A stretch of 11,111 nucleotides of DNA from an uncultured Verrucomicrobiota bacterium (GTDB lineage Bacteria; Verrucomicrobiota; Kiritimatiellia; RFP12; UBA1067). The stretch is taken from assembly GCA_946615875.1 (NCBI GenBank), contig CAMOIK010000062.1, positions 1-11,111 on the forward strand, read 5' to 3'. Position numbers and translations under genes: made by a program. Numbering within the stretch: position 1 is the first letter of the stretch; every line of letters starts with the position of its first letter. The notes below the pieces were generated by a model. That model was not told the origin of the DNA and made no database searches. It saw only the letters and a program-made list of their open reading frames with translations. Positions 1 through 5,061 of the stretch are shown here, in pieces.

Positions 1-1
1 G

Positions 2-112
2 AAGACTGGGTTCATGCGCAAAGGGAATGCCGATTTGCGAAAAGCGGTCGCGTGGCGGCTGAAAAATAAACAGAAATTTGCTATAGACGCGGCGAGCAGA
101 TTTTTGGTATAA
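2..112 (+). other. Possible C-terminal tail of an upstream ORF
   Basis: An open frame enters from the left edge and stops at TAA 110-112, giving about 36 residues that include KGNADLRKAVAWRLKNK. The K-x-LRKAVAWRLK pattern is faintly reminiscent of the C-terminal part of REP-associated or IS200-like transposases, but that is an impression, not a match. Codon choice is less GC-rich than in the solid genes here, and the frame runs through the promoter of the following tRNA, so it may be non-coding or a decayed remnant. I cannot assign a function. Confidence 0.2.
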
Positions 113-113
113 T
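84..113 (+). promoter_or_regulatory. Promoter of tRNA(CAT)
   Basis: The -10 box TATAAT lies at 108-113, preceded by TGG, which makes an extended -10 (TGnTATAAT). The hexamer 18 nt upstream, TAGACG at 84-89, is a poor -35. The downstream bases ATGCGCC match those of the other tRNA promoters in this window. Expected transcription start is near 120, about 30 nt before the tRNA. Confidence 0.75.
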
Positions 114-122
114 ATGCGCCTG

Positions 123-141
123 TTGCCCCACGAAGGGGCAA
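123..141 (+). other. Hairpin in the tRNA leader
   Basis: TTGCCCC (123-129) and GGGGCAA (135-141) form a perfect 7-bp stem with a 5-nt loop, between the promoter and the tRNA 5' end. It has no U-tract. It could be a processing or stability element of the tRNA precursor; function is unknown. Confidence 0.45.
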
Positions 142-150
142 ATTGACACC

Positions 151-226
151 GGCGAGATAGCTCAGTTGGTAGAGCGCAGGACTCATAAGCCTAAGGTCAA
201 GGGTTCGATCCCCTTTCTCGCCACCA
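151..226 (+). tRNA. tRNA with anticodon CAT (elongator Met, or Ile2)
   Basis: A complete 76-nt cloverleaf with encoded CCA (224-226). The acceptor is GGCGAGA/TCTCGCC, the D stem GCTC/GAGC, the anticodon loop CTCATAA with anticodon CAT at 184-186, and the T arm AAGGG-TTCGATC-CCCTT. The G1-C72 pair excludes a typical initiator. The CTCATAA loop is shared by elongator tRNA-Met and by the lysidine-modified tRNA-Ile2, so the identity is open, with Met the default. The anticodon stem has only three Watson-Crick pairs, because 177/193 (C-A) and 181/189 (A-G) are mismatched. It is probably co-transcribed with the pseudouridine synthase gene that starts 16 nt later. Confidence 0.95.
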
Positions 227-242
227 TCCACAGTCAGCGAAG

Positions 243-917
243 TTGAAGCACCGTCTTCCATTCGAGATACTGCACGAAGACCGTGATCTCGTGGCCATCG
301 ACAAGCCCGAGGGGATGCTCACCACCAGCACGCGGCTGCCGAACCGCGCCGCCCGCGAGGCGCAGCGCACGGCGGAAAACATTCTCACTGACTACCTGCG
401 CAAGGGGCAGGCGCGCAGCCGTCTCCACGCCTGGCCGGTGCACCGGCTGGACCGCGAGACGAGTGGCGTGCTGCTCTTCGCCAAGTCGCAGGAGGTGGCG
501 GAAGGGCTGCGCGAGCGGTGGAACGCAATCGCCGAAAAAACGTATCTGGCGCGCGTGGAAGGGCGTCTGGAGGCCGCCGAAGGCGTGTTCGAGAGCTATT
601 TGCGCGACGATCCGCGCACTTGCAGGGTGGCGAGCACGGCGAATCCGGCGGACGGCAAGTTCGCCCGCACCCTGTGGCGGCGCATATCGGAGGACAGGTC
701 TTCCACCCTCGTGGAGGTGAAACTGGAGACCGGCAGGAAGAACCAGATACGGGTCCACTTCTCGGAAGCCGGCCACCCGATCGTGGGCGACGTGAAGTAT
801 GGCGCGCGCCCGGCGAGGCGCATGATGCTCCACGCCTTCAGGCTGGCGCTCAATATCGCGCCCGCGCCGCTTTCCCTCGTCGCCGAGCCGCCCGAGGGGC
901 TGCGCCCGCCCGCGTAA
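243..917 (+). CDS. RluA-family pseudouridine synthase
   Basis: This 224-residue enzyme converts specific uridines in rRNA or tRNA to pseudouridine. The hallmark HRLDRETSG lies at residues 67-75, with D70 as the expected catalytic aspartate. An N-terminal strand with DRDLVAIDKPEGM (about 13-25) and the C-terminal GRKNQIRVHFSEAGHPIVGD block are typical of the RluA superfamily. There is no N-terminal S4 RNA-binding domain, so it belongs to the short RluA/RluC-like catalytic-only group; the target site cannot be assigned from sequence. The start is TTG with only a weak purine-rich stretch (AGCGAAG) upstream. No ATG lies between the tRNA and the conserved region, so TTG is the best choice. The gene follows the tRNA by 16 nt, suggesting shared transcription, and converges with trpGD. 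Confidence 0.9.
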   Translation: MKHRLPFEILHEDRDLVAIDKPEGMLTTSTRLPNRAAREAQRTAENILTDYLRKGQARSRLHAWPVHRLDRETSGVLLFAKSQEVAEGLRERWNAIAEKTYLARVEGRLEAAEGVFESYLRDDPRTCRVASTANPADGKFARTLWRRISEDRSSTLVEVKLETGRKNQIRVHFSEAGHPIVGDVKYGARPARRMMLHAFRLALNIAPAPLSLVAEPPEGLRPPA

Positions 918-928
918 GGCCGGGCGGG
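905..928. terminator. GC-rich hairpin between convergent genes
   Basis: CCCGCCCG (905-912) pairs with CGGGCGGG (921-928) across an 8-nt loop. It overlaps the stop codon of the pseudouridine synthase gene and lies just beyond the stop of trpGD. It lacks a U-tract on either strand, so it is at best a weak or factor-assisted bidirectional terminator. Confidence 0.3.
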
Positions 929-948
929 GCGCGGGCGGAGCACGCGAC

Positions 949-2550
949 TCAGCCGATCATCGCCTTCAGCTTGGCCATCGCCCGCCCGGAATCTATGCTT
1001 TCCGCGGCCATGGCCAGCGCGTCCGCGTAAGAGGCCGCGCGGTCTCCGGCGAGTATGGCGGCGGCGGCGTTCTCGCAGGCCGCCGCACGGTAGGCGCCGC
1101 GGTCCGAGCCGTCCAGCACGGAAAGGAGTATCTTCGCGTTCTCCTTGGGGGCGCCGCCGGCTATGGCGGCAAGCGGATGGCGCTCGCCGTAGGCGCCGCC
1201 GGCGTCCAGCAGCAAAGTCTTCACTTCTCCTGCGTCCAGCGACGACACGAACGTGAAGCCGTCCGGGGAGATTTCGTCGAGCCCGCCCGCGCCGGCCACG
1301 ATCCACGCGCGCTCCGAGCCGAGGATGCGGAGGGTTTGCGCGAAGACGGGCGCGAGCTTCTCCGAATAGACTCCGATGACGTGGCGCCTGGCTCCTGCGG
1401 GATTGGTCAGCGGGCCCAGGAGGTTGAACACGGTGCGGAAGCCGAGCGCGGCGCGCACGGGCGCGGCGAAGCGCATGGCCGGATGCAGTTCGCGCGCGAA
1501 GAGGAAGCCGATGCCGTGCTTGCGGATGCACCGCTCCACCGTCTGCGGCGGCGACGCGAGGTCGTAGCCCAGCGCCTTGAGCACGTCGGCCGCGCCGCAG
1601 CGCGACGTCGCCGCCACGTTGCCGTGCTTGGCGATCGTCACGCCCGCGCCGGCGGCGATGAACGCCGCCGTGGTGGATACGTTGAAGGAGTTGGAGCCGT
1701 CCCCGCCGGTGCCCACGATATCAACGGCGGGGATGTCGCCGATGTCGATCTTGACGCCCGCCGAGCGCATCGCCCTTGCCGCGCCTGCGAGAAGCCCGTG
1801 CGTCGGCGGCACTTTGGCGAGCGCCGTCAGGAACGCGGCCAGTTCGCTCTGCGCCACGCCGCCGGCCATCACGGCGGAGAAGTATTCCTCCGCCTCCGCT
1901 TCGTCGGGCGCCGCGCCGTCCAGCGCCTTGGCGAGCGTGGCCTTGCGCGCCGTCTGGTCCGCGGCCAGACGCGGACGTTTGCCGGTGACGCGCTCGACGA
2001 AGTTCGCCAGCTGCTTCGCGCCCAGCGGGGTGCCCACCGACTCCGGGTGGTATTGCAGCGATTCGATGGGCAGGGTCTTGTGGCGCAGGCCCATGATCTC
2101 GCCGTCTTCGGCCTCGGCGGAGATCTCGAAGCAGTCCGGCAGGGATTCGCGTTCGACGGCGAGCGAATGGTAGCGCATCGCCTCCATGCCCTGCGCAAGC
2201 CCGGCGAACAGCCCCTTGCCGTCGTGCGAGAGGCGGCTGGTCTTGCCGTGCATCAGGCGGCGCGCGCCGACGATGCGCGCGCCGAACGCCTGCGCGATCG
2301 ACTGGTGCCCCAGGCATATGCCCAGCAGCGGCACCTTGCCCGCGAATGCGCGCACGGCGGCCAGCGTGACGCCCGCGCCGTCGGGGTTGCCGGGGCCGGG
2401 AGAGAACACGATGGCCTGCGGATTGAGCGCGGCGATGCCGGCCACGTCGATCTCGTCGTTGCGCACGACGGCGATCTCCGCGCCCAGCGAGCGCATCATC
2501 TGCACGAGGTTGTAGGTGAAGGAGTCGTAGTTGTCGATCATCAGGATCAT
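949..2550 (-). CDS. trpGD: Fused anthranilate synthase glutaminase / anthranilate phosphoribosyltransferase (TrpG-TrpD)
   Basis: A 533-residue bifunctional tryptophan enzyme. Residues 1 to about 192 form a class I glutamine amidotransferase: the nucleophile C79 lies in GICLGHQSI, with H168 and E170 in LQYHPES, and HGKTS (101-105) marks a TrpG/PabA type. It supplies ammonia to TrpE. After a linker of about 12 residues, residues about 205-533 are TrpD, which joins anthranilate to PRPP. The TrpD part has GTGGDGSNSFNVST (about 280-293), KHGN (308-311) and the SRCGAADVLKALG helix. ATG 2550 is preceded by AAAGGA with 9 nt spacing. The gene starts 28 nt after trpE stops, so it is the second structural gene of the operon and shares its attenuator. 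No trpC, F, B or A follows. A pabA role for the glutaminase domain is also possible. Confidence 0.95.
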   Translation of the reverse strand: MILMIDNYDSFTYNLVQMMRSLGAEIAVVRNDEIDVAGIAALNPQAIVFSPGPGNPDGAGVTLAAVRAFAGKVPLLGICLGHQSIAQAFGARIVGARRLMHGKTSRLSHDGKGLFAGLAQGMEAMRYHSLAVERESLPDCFEISAEAEDGEIMGLRHKTLPIESLQYHPESVGTPLGAKQLANFVERVTGKRPRLAADQTARKATLAKALDGAAPDEAEAEEYFSAVMAGGVAQSELAAFLTALAKVPPTHGLLAGAARAMRSAGVKIDIGDIPAVDIVGTGGDGSNSFNVSTTAAFIAAGAGVTIAKHGNVAATSRCGAADVLKALGYDLASPPQTVERCIRKHGIGFLFARELHPAMRFAAPVRAALGFRTVFNLLGPLTNPAGARRHVIGVYSEKLAPVFAQTLRILGSERAWIVAGAGGLDEISPDGFTFVSSLDAGEVKTLLLDAGGAYGERHPLAAIAGGAPKENAKILLSVLDGSDRGAYRAAACENAAAAILAGDRAASYADALAMAAESIDSGRAMAKLKAMIG

Positions 2551-2578
2551 CGCATGAGGTCCTTTCTCTGTGGGGATT

Positions 2579-4021
2579 TCAGATGGATGCCGCGAACCTG
2601 GCGGCCTCGAACACCGCCTTCGCCTTGTTCACCGTCTCCTCGTATTCCCTCTCGGGGTCGGAGTCGGCGACGACGCCCGCGCCGGATCGCATGGTCAGCA
2701 CGCCGTTCTCCAGCATCATGGTGCGGATTACGATGGCGAAGTCCATGTCGCCCGTGAGCGAGAAGTATCCCGCTGCGCCGCCGTAGATGCCGCGCGGCGA
2801 CTTCTCGAAGCCGGCCAGCAGCTCCATCGCCCGTATCTTCGGCGCGCCCGTTAGCGTGCCGGCCGGGAAGGCGGCGCGCAGCAGGTCGAAGGCGTCGCGG
2901 TCGCGCTCCAGCACGCCCTTGACGTTTGTGACGAGGTGCATCACGTGGGAGTAGCGCTCGACGTGCGCGAAGTTCTCGACCTTCACGCTGCCCGTCTGGC
3001 AGACGCGCCCAAGGTCGTTGCGCCCGAGATCCACCAGCATCACGTGCTCGGCGCGCTCCTTCTCGTCGTTGCGCAGCTCGCGCTCCAGCTCCATGTCGTG
3101 TATCGGCGTGGCGCCGCGCGGGCGCGTCCCGGCTATTGGCGCGGTGGACGCCACGCGGCCGTTGAGCTTGACCAGCTCCTCCGGCGAGGAGCCTATCAGG
3201 GTCTTGGCGCCGATCCTCATGAAGAAGTTGTACGGCGACGGGTTCACCGTGCGCAGCGCGCGGTAGAGCGAGAGCGGCGATATGGTCGCCTTGGCCGTGA
3301 ACTTCTGCGACGGCACGATCTGTATCACTTCGCCGGCGCGTATCGCGGCCTTGCACTTCTCCACCATCGCGCAGAACTCCCCGCGCGTCATCTCGCTCTC
3401 GAATTCTCCGACGACAGGCGGCTCCGACGCCGCGCCCGCGCGCATCAGCCGCGCGATGGAGTCGGCGCTGAGAAGCCGGTCCCATATCTCGGCGATTTTC
3501 GCTTGCGCGGCGCGGTAGGCTTCGCCGGGGGTGGCGAACGCCGCGTTCTCCACGATCACCACCACCGTCACCGTGTCGCGGACGTTGTCGAACACGAGAA
3601 AGCGATCGACCATCAGGAATGCGGTCTTCGGCGTCCCTTCCTCGCGTTTCAACCCGACGCGGGGCTCGAAATCGCCGATCGCGTCGTATGCGACATATCC
3701 CACGGCGCCGCCCTGGAACGGCGGCAGCTCCGGCGCGCTCAGGTAGTCGGGCGTCTGCGCGTCGCCGCCGGCGGGCAGGCGCGCACGCACCTCCTCCAGA
3801 GTGGACGCGTCCATGCGCTCGCCGAAGCCGAGGTAGGAGTAGCGGCCGCGCTTCTCCCCGCCGGCGACGCTTTCCAGCAGAAACGCCTCCTCGTTCTCGC
3901 CTATTCGCGACAGCACTGCGACCGGCGTCTCGCGGTCGGCCAGAAACTCTTTGAACACCGCCGTGCGCCGCGACTGCGTTGCGCGCTTCGCGTATTCCTC
4001 CTCTGTGAGCATAACGAACAT
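2579..4021 (-). CDS. trpE: Anthranilate synthase component I (TrpE)
   Basis: A 480-residue enzyme that converts chorismate and ammonia, supplied by the TrpG domain, to anthranilate. The N-terminal domain carries LLES (48-51), the conserved tryptophan feedback-inhibition motif, so allosteric control is expected on top of attenuation. The C-terminal chorismate-binding domain (about 210-475) has IQIVPSQKF, GSSPEELVK, PIAGTRPRG, DLGRNDLGRV, FPAGTLTGAPK and the terminal RSGAGVVADSDPEREYEE. The alanine in PIAGT separates TrpE from PabB, which normally has lysine there. ATG 4021 is preceded by AAGGA at good spacing; a second in-frame ATG lies three codons in. It is the first structural gene after the trpL leader, about 27 nt beyond the terminator T-tract, and is followed closely by trpGD. 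Confidence 0.96.
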   Translation of the reverse strand: MFVMLTEEEYAKRATQSRRTAVFKEFLADRETPVAVLSRIGENEEAFLLESVAGGEKRGRYSYLGFGERMDASTLEEVRARLPAGGDAQTPDYLSAPELPPFQGGAVGYVAYDAIGDFEPRVGLKREEGTPKTAFLMVDRFLVFDNVRDTVTVVVIVENAAFATPGEAYRAAQAKIAEIWDRLLSADSIARLMRAGAASEPPVVGEFESEMTRGEFCAMVEKCKAAIRAGEVIQIVPSQKFTAKATISPLSLYRALRTVNPSPYNFFMRIGAKTLIGSSPEELVKLNGRVASTAPIAGTRPRGATPIHDMELERELRNDEKERAEHVMLVDLGRNDLGRVCQTGSVKVENFAHVERYSHVMHLVTNVKGVLERDRDAFDLLRAAFPAGTLTGAPKIRAMELLAGFEKSPRGIYGGAAGYFSLTGDMDFAIVIRTMMLENGVLTMRSGAGVVADSDPEREYEETVNKAKAVFEAARFAASI

Positions 4022-4047
4022 TTGCTTGTCCTTCCTTTGGTGTCTTG

Positions 4048-4084
4048 AAAAACGAAAGGCGAACCGTTTTCGTCCGGTTCGCCT
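4048..4084 (-). terminator. trp attenuator terminator
   Basis: Read on the minus strand, AGGCGAACCG (4084-4075) pairs perfectly with CGGTTCGCCT (4066-4057), giving a 10-bp stem and 8-nt loop. It is followed by TTCGTTTTT (4056-4048), a classic intrinsic terminator. It sits between the trpL stop codon and trpE, where a transcription attenuator belongs. Its 5' arm can alternatively pair with a segment inside trpL. Confidence 0.92.
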
Positions 4085-4146
4085 CGTGTCGGTGTCTCCT
4101 CCGTATCGGTGGACGGAGCGTCACGCACGTGCGGAACCGGGTCCGC
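4074..4146 (-). promoter_or_regulatory. trp leader switch: 1:2 hairpin, antiterminator and pause-type hairpin
   Basis: In transcript order: GCGGA (4146-4142) pairs with TCCGC (4135-4131) right after the Trp codons. CTCCGT (4118-4113) pairs with ACGGAG (4104-4099) just after the trpL stop. CCGGTTC (4140-4134, inside trpL codons 16-18) can pair over 7 bp with GAACCGG (4080-4074) in the 5' arm of the terminator. A ribosome stalled at the Trp codons would break the first hairpin and free CCGGTTC to form the antiterminator. A ribosome reaching the stop codon would cover CCGGTTC and allow termination. Pairings are read directly; the mechanism is inferred from the classical trp model. Confidence 0.75.
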
Positions 4147-4186
4147 CGCGCCACCACCATCCACGAAACAGGGAGACTTTCTTCAT
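4121..4186 (-). CDS. trpL: trp operon leader peptide (TrpL)
   Basis: A 21-codon ORF running ATG (4186) to TGA (4121-4123), starting MKKVSLFRG and followed by three consecutive Trp codons TGG at codons 10-12 (4159-4151), then an Arg/Gly-rich tail. The Trp run, the position directly between a strong promoter and an intrinsic terminator, and trpE as the next gene identify it as the regulatory leader peptide of ribosome-mediated attenuation. Its product has no expected function of its own; translation speed over the Trp codons senses charged tRNA-Trp. There is no Shine-Dalgarno sequence: only 9 nt separate the -10 box from the ATG, so translation is probably leaderless. No alternative in-frame ATG exists upstream of the Trp codons. 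Confidence 0.93.
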   Translation of the reverse strand: MKKVSLFRGWWWRGGPGSARA

Positions 4187-4195
4187 GCGCCGCAG

Positions 4196-4225
4196 ATTAT
4201 ACCATTTTCTTTTGCGCACAGTCAA
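4196..4225 (-). promoter_or_regulatory. Promoter of the trp operon
   Basis: On the minus strand, -35 TTGACT (4225-4220) and -10 TATAAT (4201-4196) are separated by 18 nt, with TGG before the -10 forming an extended -10. It is the best overall promoter in the window by consensus. The transcription start is expected at about 4190-4188, so the trpL ATG at 4186 would have a 5' UTR of only a few nucleotides. No recognisable operator overlaps it. Confidence 0.88.
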
Positions 4226-4309
4226 TACCCCTTGTGCGGATTTTTGCGCCGACTTCGGATGCCGCCGCGTCGCCGCGCCGGTTGCAGAGTCTTTGCCATA
4301 GGGGGGAGA

Positions 4310-4386
4310 TGGTGGGCAATACTGGACTCGGACCAGTGACCCCTACCGTGTGAAGGTAGTGCTCTAACCAACTGAGCTAATTGCCC
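4310..4386 (-). tRNA. tRNA-Val (CAC)
   Basis: A 77-nt cloverleaf with encoded CCA on the minus strand. The acceptor is GGGCAAT/ATTGCCC, the D arm GCTC-AGTTGGTTA-GAGC, and the anticodon stem CTACC/GGTAG with loop TTCACAC, anticodon CAC reading GTG (Val). The T stem is ACTGG/CCAGT. The T loop is TCCGAGT, so the nearly universal T (pseudouridine) at position 55 is C here. It has its own promoter 12 nt upstream and is followed on the same strand by about 85 nt with no clear terminator before the trp promoter; some readthrough into the trp leader is conceivable. Confidence 0.95.
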
Positions 4387-4398
4387 CAAGTGGCGCAT

Positions 4399-4428
4399 AT
4401 TATACCATATTCGGCTCTCGCTTTGCAA
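4399..4428 (-). promoter_or_regulatory. Promoter of tRNA-Val
   Basis: On the minus strand, -35 TTGCAA (4428-4423), an 18-nt spacer and -10 TATAAT (4404-4399) preceded by TGG (extended -10), then ATGCGCC. The start is expected about 6 nt before the mature tRNA. It is a mirror copy of the tRNA-Thr promoter about 100 nt away. Confidence 0.88.
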
Positions 4429-4476
4429 GTGCCAATTTGAGGCAATCGCGAAAGCCGAAAAACTGAAAATACCCAC

Positions 4477-4506
4477 TAGAAACGCGGCGGGCAAATATGG
4501 TATAAT
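4477..4506 (+). promoter_or_regulatory. Promoter of tRNA-Thr (and probably ridA-parC)
   Basis: Extended -10 TGGTATAAT ends at 4506 (TATAAT 4501-4506). The hexamer 18 nt upstream is TAGAAA (4477-4482), a weak -35 that resembles TAGACG in the tRNA(CAT) promoter. The -10 surroundings are identical over 19 nt to those of the divergent tRNA-Val promoter. No separate promoter is obvious before ridA. Confidence 0.8.
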
Positions 4507-4517
4507 ATGCGCATCTG

Positions 4518-4595
4518 GCCGGGTTGGCACAGTGGCGACTGCGCCTCATTTGTAATGAGGAATTACCAGGGGTTCGAGTCCCTTACCCGGCTCCA
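4518..4595 (+). tRNA. tRNA-Thr (TGT)
   Basis: A 78-nt cloverleaf with encoded CCA (4593-4595) and discriminator T. The acceptor is GCCGGGT/ACCCGGC. The anticodon stem is CCTCA/TGAGG with loop TTTGTAA, anticodon TGT at 4551-4553 reading ACA (Thr). The T arm is AGGGG-TTCGAGT-CCCTT. The D stem has three pairs plus a C-C mismatch, and the variable loop is slightly long (7 nt). ridA starts 32 nt downstream on the same strand, so the two may share a transcript. Confidence 0.94.
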
Positions 4596-4627
4596 TTTCT
4601 TTATATGGCAGCATCGGAGGGAACGGC

Positions 4628-5005
4628 ATGATAGAGACGGTTTCTACGGAAAAGGCGCCCAAGGCGCTAGGCCCCTATTCGCAGGCGCTCAAGGCCGGCG
4701 GCTTCGTCTTCTGCTCCGGGCAGATCCCGATCAACCCCGCCACGGGCGCCATCGAGGCCGCGACGATCGAGGAGCAGACCCGCCAGGCGATTTCCAATCT
4801 GCGCAACGTGCTGGAGAAGGCCGGCTCTTCGCTCTCCCGCGTCGTGAAGACGACGGTGTTCATCAAGGACATGAACGATTTCGCGGCGCTCAACGGCGTC
4901 TATGCGGAAATGTTCGGCGACACCAAGCCCGCGCGTTCCTGCGTGGAAGTGGCGCGTCTGCCCAAGGACGTGAAGGTAGAGATAGAGTGCATCGCGGTGG
5001 CGTGA
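4628..5005 (+). CDS. ridA: RidA family enamine/imine deaminase
   Basis: A 125-residue protein close to the usual RidA length (E. coli about 128). It hydrolyses reactive 2-aminoacrylate and other enamine/imine intermediates released by PLP enzymes, normally as a cytosolic trimer. The sequence shows KAPKALGPYSQA (9-20), SGQIPINP (30-37), VVKTTVFIKDMNDFAALN (72-89) and the signature PARSCVEVARLPKDVKVEIE (101-120). R103 corresponds to the carboxylate-binding arginine and C105 to the conserved cysteine. ATG 4628 has GGAGG at 4616-4620 with 7-nt spacing, the clearest ribosome binding site in the window. It lies between tRNA-Thr and parC, with 56 nt to the latter. The family is broad, so the exact substrate is inferred. 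Confidence 0.95.
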   Translation: MIETVSTEKAPKALGPYSQALKAGGFVFCSGQIPINPATGAIEAATIEEQTRQAISNLRNVLEKAGSSLSRVVKTTVFIKDMNDFAALNGVYAEMFGDTKPARSCVEVARLPKDVKVEIECIAVA

Positions 5006-5061
5006 GCGGGTCGGGAAGGTAGCAAGCGCCGGGAATGCCCGGTGCGGAGCGCGGAATCCAG

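Noticed and set aside
1177..2757. 526-codon open frame on the plus strand opposite trpGD and the end of trpE
   Set aside because: Its residue make-up is Arg/His/Ala-rich without motifs, and the opposite strand carries conserved TrpG, TrpD and TrpE motifs.
2547..4160. 537-codon minus-strand frame beginning MVVARR over the trp leader and trpE
   Set aside because: It is out of frame with both trpL and trpE; the leader ORF with three Trp codons and the TrpE motifs lie in the other frames.
3951..4339. Several short plus-strand frames across the trp leader and tRNA-Val region
   Set aside because: They overlap the promoter, the attenuator and the tRNA, and show no conserved protein features.
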